Source of the DNA: Azophilus sp965220425
Lineage (GTDB): Bacteria > Pseudomonadota > Gammaproteobacteria > Pseudomonadales > Azotimanducaceae
Assembly: GCA_965220425.1 (NCBI GenBank)
Contig: OZ244830.1
Location: 744,001-808,000 of the forward strand
Length of the DNA stretch: 64,000 bases
Reading direction: 5' to 3'
Below, piece after piece: positions 54,686 through 63,061 of this stretch. Each line of letters starts with the position of its first letter. Position 1 is the stretch's first letter. A program made the position numbers and the translations under genes. The notes below the pieces were generated by a model. It was not told the origin of the DNA. It ran no database searches and saw only the letters and a list, made by a program, of their open reading frames with translations.

Positions 54686-55700
54686 CTACGCCAGCGCCGC
54701 CCTTTGTCCGAACTCCAGGCGCACCACTCCCGCTGTCGCCGCATGGACCATTTTCTTGATGTTGTGCGCCGCGCAAACCAGCGAGAACTCCCCAGCCACC
54801 TTCAACAGCCCGCGTACGCCGAAACCCCGGAAACCCGTGTTCTTGATCTGCCCGAACACCGGTTCCACAATCGCCTTGCGGCGGCGGTAGATGGCCCGGC
54901 TCTCCGGTCGCGACATCCGCTCGTTCATGGCCCGGCGCAACGGCTCCCGGCCGTCGCTCGTCACTGTGCGCGCCGTCCCGGACTTCGACCGGCAACAACG
55001 GGCATAGTAAACACAGGCTGCGCAAACCTCGGTCTCGCCCCGATACACGCGCCGGCCCTCGGCATCCACGCGCCGCAACGCCAGGAACTGACCGCCGGGG
55101 CAATGAAAACCATCCCGCGCCTCGTCGTAGCGAAAGTCGGCCTTTACCAGCGGACGGTCGCTGTCGTCCAGACCGGTCTTGGCCAGCTTCTCGCCCCGGT
55201 CCGTCGCAATGTACGCTTCCACTCCCCGGTCCGACACCGCCTGCAAGTTGTCCCCCGAGTAATAGCCGTTATCCAGACTCATCTTGTCCGGCAAACGGCC
55301 GCTCGACGCCTCCAGTTCGTCCAGCGCCCGGCCCACCTCCCGCTGGTCGTTCGCCGCCTGACTGACGTGTTGGCCGACAATGATCTGCGCGTCGCCGTCC
55401 ACGCCCACCTGCGCGTTATAGGCGTAATCGAACGCGCCCTTCTTGCCCATGATCCGCGCGTCCTTGTCGGCGAAGCTGATCTGCTTCTTGTCCTCGATCG
55501 CCTGCCCGGGCCGCAGTTCCGCCTCGCGCGCCTCCAAGGCCCGCTTCGCCTGCCGAATCCGCTCCAGCCGCTGTTGCTTGTCGCGCAAGTCCTCCCGCAA
55601 TTCGTAGCCCGTGCGCTCCCGGTAGGCGCGGTCCTCCTCCTCGTCGCAGCGCCGCGCCCGTTCCACCAGGACCTCGATCTCCCCGCACAACCGGCGCTCC
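54686..55700 (-). pseudogene. IS1182-family transposase, C-terminal fragment
   Basis: Encodes the DDE part: KDARIMGKKGAFDYAYNAQV, DNGYYSGDN and a C-terminal KAIVEPVFGQIKN region with the expected Glu; a Cys-rich segment (CAACVYYARC) precedes it. It joins in frame to the fragment at 62354-62852 through the shared sequence coding ERR. The 5' end is cut by the IS66 left end at 55701. Confidence 0.85.
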
Positions 55701-55777
55701 GTAAGAGTTCCGTCGTTCCGTGACGGGTAGCTTCGGGCACTGGTAACACAGTTCGCGTTGCGCTATGGTTGCGCGCC

Positions 55778-57381
55778 ATGGCGTTGGACAGGGAAGTTGG
55801 TGTCGCGGCGGCGGGCCCGTGGCCTGCCGAGCCGGACTGGCGGCTGCTGTACGAGCGGGCCGAGACGGCGGAAGCGCGCGCCGAGGAACTGCGCTGGGCG
55901 GAGGTGGCGGCGCGCACCGAGGCCGGCTCGTGGAAGTCGCGGTTCGAGGTGGCCCGCCGCAACCGGCAGGAGGCGGTCGAGGAGACCAAGCGTGTGCGCC
56001 GCGTCGCGAAGGACGCCCTGTTCCTGGAATCCGAGGTGGCGCGCCTGACCCGGTTGCTCCGGGAGGCCGGCGCCGACCCGCGCCGGCGCAGCACGATCAT
56101 GTCGTTGCGTATGGAGGTCGAGCGGCTGCGCAAGGCGGTGCCGGGCGCGGACGTTCAGGCGCGAAAGATCCGCAAACTGCACAAGGCCCTGTGGAAGGAG
56201 CGCGTCGACAATGGCTCGCTGCGCCGGCTGCTGCACGACACCGTGCGACTCTATGACGGTACGAGGATGCTGCGCGACCAGCAGGAGCGGCTCCGGTTGC
56301 TGTCGGAGGAGTGCCGTCAACTGCGCCGCGAGTTGAAGACGACCGACAAGCTCAAGGACCGGCTGAAGGCGCGCCTGCTGCGTGCGGCCGAGACGGTGCG
56401 GTCACTCTCGCCGGTCGCTCAGGACGCCGAGCTGCGCAAGGCGCTACGCCGGTCGCGGCGGCAGAAGACCGCGCTCAACGCGCTGAGGAAGGAGAACGCC
56501 CGGCTGCGGCGGAGGGCGAAGGCGTCGCAGGGCCGGGTCGGGACGCTGGAAGCGGAGCTTGCGAAGCTGCGCTCGACCGCGGCGGTGCTGTCGAAGACGC
56601 TGTACGGGCGCCGGAGCGAGAAGCGGGAGACGCCAGGCACCGGTCGCCGGCGCGGCCAGCAACCGGGCGCACCCGGTCACGGCCGCACGCCACGCCCCGG
56701 GGTCGAGGAGCGGGTCGAGGTGCACGACCCGCCGGCCGAAGCGCGTAACTGCACCGCCTGCGGGAACCCCTACGTGGCGAACGGCGCCGGGGAGTCGTCG
56801 CTTCTCGAGATCGAGGTGCGCGCTCACCGCCGGATCATCCGGCGACCGCGCTGGCGGCGGACGTGCGGCTGCGCGTCATCGCCGACAGAGGTCTCGGCGC
56901 CGCCGGCGCCGAGGCTGTTCCCGAACACGGCCTACGGCACCAGTGTCTGGTCGCGCTTCCTGTTCGAGCACTACGCGTGTCTGCGCCCGCTGCATCGCGT
57001 TGCGGCCTGGCTGGGGGACCAGGGGTTGCCGGTCGCGGCCGGTACGCTGGCCAACAGCGTGCCCCGCTTCGTGCCGCTGTTCGAGCCCCTCGCCGAGGCG
57101 ATCCGCGTGCATCAGAACGATGCCGCACTGCGCCATGCCGACGAGACCGGCTGGCGGATCCAGGCCCTGCGCGGCGAGGGCCGGTCGGGCCGCGCCTGGC
57201 TGTGGGCCTCGGTCAACGAGGACTCGGCCTACTTCCACATCGACGCCTCGCGCAGCGCCGAGGCGGCGCAACGGCTGTTCGGGGCGCTGGCGCCCGGCAC
57301 GGTGATCGTCTGCGACCGCTACAGCGCCTACAAGAAGCTGGCACGCCTGCTGGGCGAGCTGGTTCTAGCCTGGTGCTGGGC
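55778..57381 (+). pseudogene. IS66 transposase (TnpC), N-terminal fragment
   Basis: About 535 codons: a coiled-coil N-terminal region (residues 20-280), then SKTLYGRRSEKRETPG, the zinc-finger region (CTACGNPYV, CGCASS), and the start of the DDE domain (LRHADETGWRIQ, VIVCDRYSAYKKLARL). The gene is cut in codon 535 by the RIT element. Removing 57382-60832 restores the reading WCWAHQRRD, so the break is exact. Confidence 0.88.
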
Positions 57382-57464
57382 ATATGTTGCGGCCCGGATT
57401 ATGTTGCGGCGAGTCGGAACCGACCTACCAGGCATGACGATCCTCCGTTTCTCCGCAACATAAT
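57376..57464. repeat. Left 89-bp inverted repeat of the RIT element
   Basis: Pairs with 60718-60806 with about two mismatches (plus target-derived ctgggc at its outer end). Inside it, tatgttgcgg occurs twice in the same direction. Confidence 0.85.
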
Positions 57465-57522
57465 TTTCTGATTCGCAGTCTTTCTGCCATGTTCGTGTGT
57501 CCAACCACAAGGAGACACCAAC

Positions 57523-58770
57523 ATGTTCGAAGCCCTTTTCACCGACGGAGGCACGATAGACAGGTATCGGGGTGCGCCGCTGCTTGAAGAACGCCTGAGT
57601 TACCTTCTGCATTGTGCAGAGGCCGGCGCCCGGTTGCCCACATTGCGCAAGATTGCAGCTCACCAGACCAGCCTCGTTCACTTTCTCGATCTCCACGAAG
57701 GTGGTCGGGTGAGCGTTGCCCAAGTTGAGGCCGCGGCCGGCCAATGGTCGCTTCCCGGTGGGCGTCACTGCAGGCGGCCCGCGCTGCTGGAAGCCTGTCA
57801 GAGATTCTTCGGCCACGCGATTCGCTGGCTGCGTTTCGTGGACATGCTGGAAGAGCTCCACGCGCTGCGACACGCCCACGTCGGCGAGGTCGAGATCTTC
57901 GAGGCGTGGATGCGCAAAGAGCGCGGCTGGTCCGAAGTGACGATCCGCTGTTGCCTGAGCACCGTCGATCGTTTTTTCGATGGGCTGGAAGAACTCAAGG
58001 TCACCCTGGCCGCGCTTGAGATCACCGACATCGACCGGGAGGTCCTGCGCTGGCACACCCGCGGCTGCAGCCGGGTCACGGTCCACGACTACGTGCAGCG
58101 TCTTCGTACCTTCTTCCGGTTCGCCGAACGCCGGGGCTGGTGTAAACCGGGGTTGGCCGAAGGGATCATGCCGCCTCGATTCCATCCCGGCGAGCCCCTC
58201 CCCAAGGGACTGCACCGGGAGGAGGTCTTGCGACTGCTCGACACGACCGAGGGCAGCCGGCCAGCCGATGTGCGCGACCGCGCCATTTTGATGGTGTTGA
58301 TCGCCTATGGCTTGCGCGCTGGCGAGGTCGCCGGTCTGCGGCTCGACGACGTTGACTGGGAGGAAGAGACACTGCGGGTCCACCGACCGAAGCCGGGACA
58401 GACGCATCACTATCCGCTCTCGCGCGGCGTCGGACAGGCGATCCTGCGCTACCTTCGTGAGTTGCGGCCTCCGCGGCCCGAGCGCACGCTGTTTCTCACG
58501 CTGAGCGCCCCACTCCGTCCGCTGAGCGGGAGCGCGATGTCGCACGTCGTCAGAAGCCGCCTCGACCGGATCGGCATCACAGGCAAGCGGCGCGGTCCGC
58601 ATGCGCTGCGCCACAGCGCAGCGCAGCATCTGCTCGACCACGGCTTGTCGATGAAGGAGGTCGGCGACTATCTCGGCCATCGCAGCGTCTCAGCCACGTC
58701 GGCTTACGCCAAGGTTCAACTCGGCGCCCTGCGCGAGGTGGCCGACATCGATCTGGAGGGTCTGGCATGA
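57523..58770 (+). CDS. ritA: RIT element tyrosine recombinase A
   Basis: A 415-residue recombinase with a long N-terminal extension before the core-binding domain. Catalytic Arg lies in YGLRAGEVAGLRLDD, HALRHSAAQHLL gives HxxR, then LGHRSVSATSAYAK with the nucleophile Tyr. It has aaggagacacc upstream of the ATG. Its stop overlaps the ritB start (ATGA). The three products probably work as one recombination complex. Confidence 0.88.
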   Translation: MFEALFTDGGTIDRYRGAPLLEERLSYLLHCAEAGARLPTLRKIAAHQTSLVHFLDLHEGGRVSVAQVEAAAGQWSLPGGRHCRRPALLEACQRFFGHAIRWLRFVDMLEELHALRHAHVGEVEIFEAWMRKERGWSEVTIRCCLSTVDRFFDGLEELKVTLAALEITDIDREVLRWHTRGCSRVTVHDYVQRLRTFFRFAERRGWCKPGLAEGIMPPRFHPGEPLPKGLHREEVLRLLDTTEGSRPADVRDRAILMVLIAYGLRAGEVAGLRLDDVDWEEETLRVHRPKPGQTHHYPLSRGVGQAILRYLRELRPPRPERTLFLTLSAPLRPLSGSAMSHVVRSRLDRIGITGKRRGPHALRHSAAQHLLDHGLSMKEVGDYLGHRSVSATSAYAKVQLGALREVADIDLEGLA

Positions 58771-59720
58771 TTCTCCAGGATGCAATTGACCGCTATGTCG
58801 CGTGGCGCCGGGCCCACGGCGCAAAGTTCGACACCAGCACACACACGCTGTACTCCTTCAGCAAGCATGTCGGGGGGAACATCGACTGCGGCTCCGTCGA
58901 CGATGCGGACGTTCTCAGCTTCCTTGTCGGCAACGGCCGGCTCACCCGGCACCGGGCGAACAAGTACAGCGCCCTGACCGGATTCTACCGCTACGCGATT
59001 AGCCGTGGCTACGCGGCACGATCGCCGCTTCCCGCAGCAGAAGACGAGCCGAGAAAGCCGCGTTCGGCGCCGCCTTACGTCTTCTCCCATGACGAACTGC
59101 GGCGCCTGTTCGGCGCCATCGATATCAGCCGGCAGCGCCCGGTCCAACTGGACGCCGGCACCTTGCGCGCGTTGCTCCTGATGCTCTACGGAGCCGGACT
59201 GCGCTTCGGCGAGGCTCAGCGCCTGACGCTCAACGATGTCGACCTGGCCGATGCTGTGCTGACCATTCGCAACACGAAGTTCTTCAAGACCCGTCTCGTT
59301 CCCGTCGGCCCGCAACTCGTTAACGCCCTGCAGGCCTATGTCGCAAAGCGCATCGAGCGTCCTTTGCCAGAGGGTGGGGCCTCCACCTTCCTTGCGAACC
59401 TCGATGGCACGGCTCTGGTCAAAGGCACACTTCGGTTCGCGTTCTCCAGGCTGCTGAAGAGCGCAGGCATTGACCGCAAGAGAAACGGCGGACGGCAGTC
59501 CCCGTGCTTTCACTCCCTTCGTCACACGGCGGCCGTGCATCGCCTGGAATCGTGGTACCGCCAGGGAGCCGATGTGCAGCGCCTGTTGCCGGTGCTCTCC
59601 ACCTGGCTCGGCCACGCCCATCTCGACGGTACCCAGGTCTACCTGTCGATGACACCCGAGCTGCTGCATGAAGCCTCGGTTCGCTTCGACGGCTATGTCA
59701 ACGGAGGCGACCATGAGTGA
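58767..59720 (+). CDS. ritB: RIT element tyrosine recombinase B
   Basis: A 317-residue recombinase. Catalytic features are Arg in GAGLRFGEAQRLTLND, HSLRHTAAVHRLE, and WLGHAHLDGTQVYLS with the Tyr. The start overlaps ritA by four bases and the stop overlaps ritC by eight bases. Confidence 0.88.
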   Translation: MILQDAIDRYVAWRRAHGAKFDTSTHTLYSFSKHVGGNIDCGSVDDADVLSFLVGNGRLTRHRANKYSALTGFYRYAISRGYAARSPLPAAEDEPRKPRSAPPYVFSHDELRRLFGAIDISRQRPVQLDAGTLRALLLMLYGAGLRFGEAQRLTLNDVDLADAVLTIRNTKFFKTRLVPVGPQLVNALQAYVAKRIERPLPEGGASTFLANLDGTALVKGTLRFAFSRLLKSAGIDRKRNGGRQSPCFHSLRHTAAVHRLESWYRQGADVQRLLPVLSTWLGHAHLDGTQVYLSMTPELLHEASVRFDGYVNGGDHE

Positions 59721-60708
59721 TCTCCGCACCCTCGGCCCCTGGCTCCGGCGCTTCCTGGTCGAACACATCGTCACGGAGCGCAACCTCGCCCGCAACACGC
59801 AGAAGAGCTACCGGGACACCTTTACCCTCCTGCTGCCGTTCATTGGCGCAAAGGCACGCAAGCCGGTCGACCGCCTGACGGTTCAGGACCTGACGGCCCG
59901 GCGCGTACTGCAGTTCCTCGCCCATCTCGAGGACGACCGCGGCTGCTCTGTGCAGACCCGCAACCAGCGCCTGACCGCGATCCGCGCCTTGGCGCGCTTC
60001 GTCGCCAGCCGCGATCCGGCCCATCTGGAGTGGAGCGCCAACATCCGCGCAATCGCATTGAAGAAGGCAGTGCCGCAGCCTATCGGCTGGCTCAGCAAAA
60101 CGGAGATGCAGGCCCTGCTTGAAGTTCCCGACCGGAGCACCCCAAGGGGCCGGATCGAACACGCCCTGTTGCTGTTCCTCTACAACAGCGGCGCACGCGT
60201 CTCCGAAGCGACGGGTCTGGTGGCGGGAGATCTGCTGATCGGGCGAAGCGACGGCGGCCATGCCCTCGTGACCATCCTCGGCAAGGGCGGAAAGCACCGC
60301 CAGTGTCCGCTCTGGCCACGGACTGAACGCGTGCTTTCCAAACTGGTGCAGGAGCGGGCGCCCGGCGCTGCCGTCTTCCTCAGCCGACAGCACAGGCCGT
60401 ACACACGGTTCGGGGTTTACCGGCTCGTCGAGCGTTGTGCGGCCCGCGTGCCGTCGCTCGCCGGGAGGAAGATCACGCCTCACGTGATTCGACATTCGAG
60501 CGCCTGTCAGTTGCTCCAGGCTGGAGTCGACCTGAACACGATCCGTGCCTGGCTGGGTCATGCGAGCCTCGACACCACCAACATCTACGCCGAGATCGAC
60601 CTTGAGATGAAGGTCAAGGCGATGGCGCTGTGCGATGCCGCAGAAGCCGGCCCGGATCGCCCGTGGAAGGAGGACAAGGGGTTGATGGCATTCCTTGATG
60701 CGCTCTGA
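59713..60708 (+). CDS. ritC: RIT element tyrosine recombinase C
   Basis: A 331-residue recombinase starting MSDLRTLGPWLRRFL. Catalytic features are Arg in NSGARVSEATGLVAGD, HVIRHSSACQLL and WLGHASLDTTNIYAE with the Tyr. I chose the ATG at 59713, which overlaps the ritB end; the longer frame from 59668 lies within ritB. Confidence 0.88.
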   Translation: MSDLRTLGPWLRRFLVEHIVTERNLARNTQKSYRDTFTLLLPFIGAKARKPVDRLTVQDLTARRVLQFLAHLEDDRGCSVQTRNQRLTAIRALARFVASRDPAHLEWSANIRAIALKKAVPQPIGWLSKTEMQALLEVPDRSTPRGRIEHALLLFLYNSGARVSEATGLVAGDLLIGRSDGGHALVTILGKGGKHRQCPLWPRTERVLSKLVQERAPGAAVFLSRQHRPYTRFGVYRLVERCAARVPSLAGRKITPHVIRHSSACQLLQAGVDLNTIRAWLGHASLDTTNIYAEIDLEMKVKAMALCDAAEAGPDRPWKEDKGLMAFLDAL

Positions 60709-60717
60709 TTGCAAAAG

Positions 60718-60806
60718 ATTATGTTGCGGAGAAACGGAGGATCGTCATGTCTGGTAGGTCGGTTCCGGCTCGCCGCAACATAATCCGGGCCGCAACATAT
60801 GCCCAG
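60718..60806. repeat. Right 89-bp inverted repeat of the RIT element
   Basis: Inverse of 57376-57464. It runs directly into the palindromic core-like site at 60801-60832. Confidence 0.85.
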
Positions 60807-60832
60807 ATATGTGGAATGCAACATATCTGGGC
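60801..60832. other. Palindromic site at the RIT right end: 12-bp arms, 8-bp centre
   Basis: gcccagatatgt and acatatctgggc are perfect inverted 12-bp arms around ggaatgca. The layout resembles the core sites of tyrosine recombinases. The outer ctgggc is the target copy. Confidence 0.65.
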
Positions 60833-61430
60833 TCATCAAAGGCGCGATGTCATCGAGTGCGCGGCCGGTCAGGTCCGCCTGGCCGGCTGGTGCCGGGCTT
60901 GGCTCGAACGGATCGCCGCGGTCTACCGCCTGAACAAGGTCAGGCTTTCTCATTACGATCCCGCTCTTACGCGCCAGAGCACCGAGTTCGACAGGGCGCA
61001 GGTTGCGCTTGAGGCAGCGCTCGACAGCCTGTTCGCACGCGCCGCTCGGGAACTCGCCGAACGGCCTGACGAGGCGCGCGAAGGCCGCGCGCTACGTTCC
61101 CTGGTGAACCACCGAGAAGGGCTGACCGTGTTCGTCGACCGACCGCACGTTCCGATGGATAACAACCTCGTCGAGCGGCTGCTCCGCGGGCCGGTGATCG
61201 GACGCCGCCTGTCGTTCGGCTCCGACTCCGAGACCGGCGCGAAACTCGCGGCGCTCATGTACTCGGTGGTCGCCACCCTGAACCTGAACGGCATCGATGT
61301 CCTGCGCTGGCTTGAGGCATGGCTGGCGGCGTGCGCGGACAACGACGGCCAGCCGCCGGCCGATCTGTCGCCCTGGCTGCCCTGGTCAATGGACGAGGCG
61401 CGGCGGCGCGAACTGGCGGCGCCGACGTGA
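60833..61430 (+). pseudogene. IS66 transposase (TnpC), C-terminal fragment
   Basis: Continues the fragment at 55778-57381 in the restored frame: HQRRDVIECAAGQ, VFVDRPHVPMDNNLVERLLR (the conserved DNN-E region with the catalytic Glu) and SYSVVAT-like helices to the C-terminus. The DUF4338 gene starts within its stop codon (GTGA). Confidence 0.88.
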
Positions 61431-62308
61431 CCGACACCGTCGAGTGCCGCTATCACGGGCGCGACTTCACCACCTCGCAAATGGCACTGCTGCGGGAACT
61501 GATCGCCGGCCCGCCGGCGCTGAACCGCAACGGCCTGTCCAAAGAGTTCTGTCGCCGCATCGGGTGGACCAAGGCCGACGGCGGGCTCAAGGACATGATG
61601 GCCCGCGTGGTGATGCTGGCCATGCACCGGGATGGACTGATAGAACTGCCGCCGCCGAAACGGACGCGCCCAGCGCGCCGCCCCATGACCTACGGACCGG
61701 ACACCGAAGCGCCGCTCTTGGCGCCGCCCACAACGCTGGACGAGGTCCGTCCGGTCAGCCTGCGGCCGGTCGTCCGCGAAACCCGCGAGGGCAAGCTCTG
61801 GAACGAGTACGTCGCCCGCTACCACTACCTCGGTTACACGACCCTGGTCGGCGCCCAGACGCGCTACGCCGTGCATGCCGCCGACGGCACGCCGCTCGCC
61901 ATGCTCGGCTTCTCCACCGCCGCCTGGACGCTCGCCCCGCGCGATGACTACATCGGCTGGTCGCGGCAGATGCGCGAGAAGAATCTGCCGCGCGTCGTCG
62001 ACAACCCGCGCTTCCTGATCCTGCCCTGGATCCACATCCCCAACCTCGGCTCGCACATCCTCGCCATCGTCCGCCGGCGGCTGCCGGCGGACTGGACGGC
62101 GCGCTACAGCACCACGCCGGTGCTGATCGAGACCTTCGTCGAGACCCCGCGCTACACCGGCGCCGTCTACCGCGCCTCCGACTGGATCCGGGTGGGCACC
62201 ACCCAAGGGCGCGGCCGCTACGACACGAAGAACCGCTACGACAAACCCCAAAAGGACATCTGGCTCCGACCCCTGCGCAAGGACTGGAAGCGCATTCTCA
62301 ATCGCTAG
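61427..62308 (+). CDS. DUF4338 (DruA-like) protein carried by the IS66-family element
   Basis: A 293-residue protein. Recognisable DUF4338 features are WNEYVARYHYLGYTTLVGAQ, LGFSTAAWTLAPRDDYIGWS, NPRFLILPWIHIPNLGSHIL and a C-terminal RGRYDTKNRYDKPQKDIWL. The family includes DruA of the Druantia anti-phage system, but members are also common next to IS66-type transposases, as here. The GTG start overlaps the transposase stop, which means coupled translation. A role in transposition is more likely than defence in this setting; no other Druantia gene is present. Confidence 0.82.
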   Translation: MTDTVECRYHGRDFTTSQMALLRELIAGPPALNRNGLSKEFCRRIGWTKADGGLKDMMARVVMLAMHRDGLIELPPPKRTRPARRPMTYGPDTEAPLLAPPTTLDEVRPVSLRPVVRETREGKLWNEYVARYHYLGYTTLVGAQTRYAVHAADGTPLAMLGFSTAAWTLAPRDDYIGWSRQMREKNLPRVVDNPRFLILPWIHIPNLGSHILAIVRRRLPADWTARYSTTPVLIETFVETPRYTGAVYRASDWIRVGTTQGRGRYDTKNRYDKPQKDIWLRPLRKDWKRILNR

Positions 62309-62330
62309 AATCGACTAGAATCCCGCATCG

Positions 62331-62852
62331 TCACGGAACGACGGAACGCTTACGGCGCTCCCGCTCCTTCATCCGACCGTAACTCATTGCCTTGTGCTTC
62401 GAACTGTTCGCCTTGAACTTGGAACCGTCCAAACTCACATGTCCCAGCGAAACCATGTCGAGTTCTAGCGCCATTTGCACCGTCCGCTTGAAGCAGGACC
62501 GGAAGAAATCCCCCTGGTCCTTGCGAAAATCGCTCAACACCCGGAAGTTCGGGCACCGCTTGCCCGCGATGCACATGAACCCCAAGTCCTCGTTGCAACG
62601 CTTCTCGATCTGCCGCGAACTGAATACGCCGTGACTGTAGGCATAAATCAGAATCGAGACGACCTGCCGCGGCGCATAGGCATGCTGGCCCCGGCGGCTG
62701 TATTGGGCGTCCACTTCCGAGGTGTCCAGTTGCTCGAACAAATCCCGATAAACGAAACAATCGTGATCGTCCGGCAACAAATCGAAAACGTTGCTCGGGA
62801 ACAGTTGGTTCTGAAAGTAATCCGCCGGGTAATCCTTGAAGGGAGGAATCAT
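62331..62852 (-). pseudogene. IS1182-family transposase, N-terminal fragment
   Basis: Encodes the N-terminal part: MIPPFKDYPADYFQNQLFPS, VSILIYAYSHGVFSSRQIEK, FRVLSDFRKDQ and VSLGHVSLDGSKFKANSSKH, as in IS1182/IS5-type enzymes. True coding ends at the IS66 end (62354); the last few codons and stop at 62331 come from the inserted element. Confidence 0.85.
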
Positions 62853-63061
62853 TCAACTCTCTCGTCAGCACGGATCAAGCGATAGTATAAAGAGCAGGTG
62901 TATTCTCGGACAGCCTCCTAGGTGACCGTTGGTCGGAGGCGGAAAGCCTCACCGTTGCGCCTGAGTTCCCACACGGACAATTCGCCGTGTGCGCGTCGGT
63001 CGGTTGGCGGGAGGTGACAGATGCGTGCAGGGGAGCCCGTTGAAAGGCGCGCGGGCCACTG

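Larger units (their letters stand above)
57382..60826. mobile_element. RIT element (recombinases in trio) inserted in the IS66 transposase gene
   Basis: Three overlapping tyrosine recombinase genes in one direction, between long inverted repeats, is the definition of a RIT element. The hexamer ctgggc is present on both sides (57376-57381 and 60827-60832), and precise removal of the element plus one copy restores the IS66 frame. Confidence 0.9.
55701..62353. mobile_element. IS66-family transposon with DUF4338 cargo, interrupted by a RIT element
   Basis: Terminal inverted repeats begin gtaagagttccgtcgttccg (55701 onward) and, on the other strand from 62353, gtaagcgttccgtcgttccg; one difference in about 25 bp. 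GTAAGC ends are typical of IS66. The 8-bp ggcgctcc at 55693-55700 and 62354-62361 is the target duplication, the size expected for IS66. It holds one transposase gene (split) and a DUF4338 gene; the small tnpA and tnpB genes of classical IS66 elements are not seen. Confidence 0.9.
54495..62917. mobile_element. IS1182-family insertion sequence, interrupted
   Basis: Ends are inverted repeats of about 17 bp (54495-54511 gagggcgtccgagaata; 62901-62917, two mismatches), flanked by ctag on both sides (54491-54494 and 62918-62921), a probable 4-bp duplication. Subtracting the 6653-bp IS66 insertion and its 8-bp duplication leaves 1762 bp, the normal size for this family. Its transposase gene is cut into two parts at 54686-55700 and 62354-62852. 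Confidence 0.85.

Noticed and set aside
61427..62308. Druantia defence system
   Set aside because: Only the DruA-like gene is present, coupled to an IS66 transposase; no DruE-type helicase or other Druantia genes are here.
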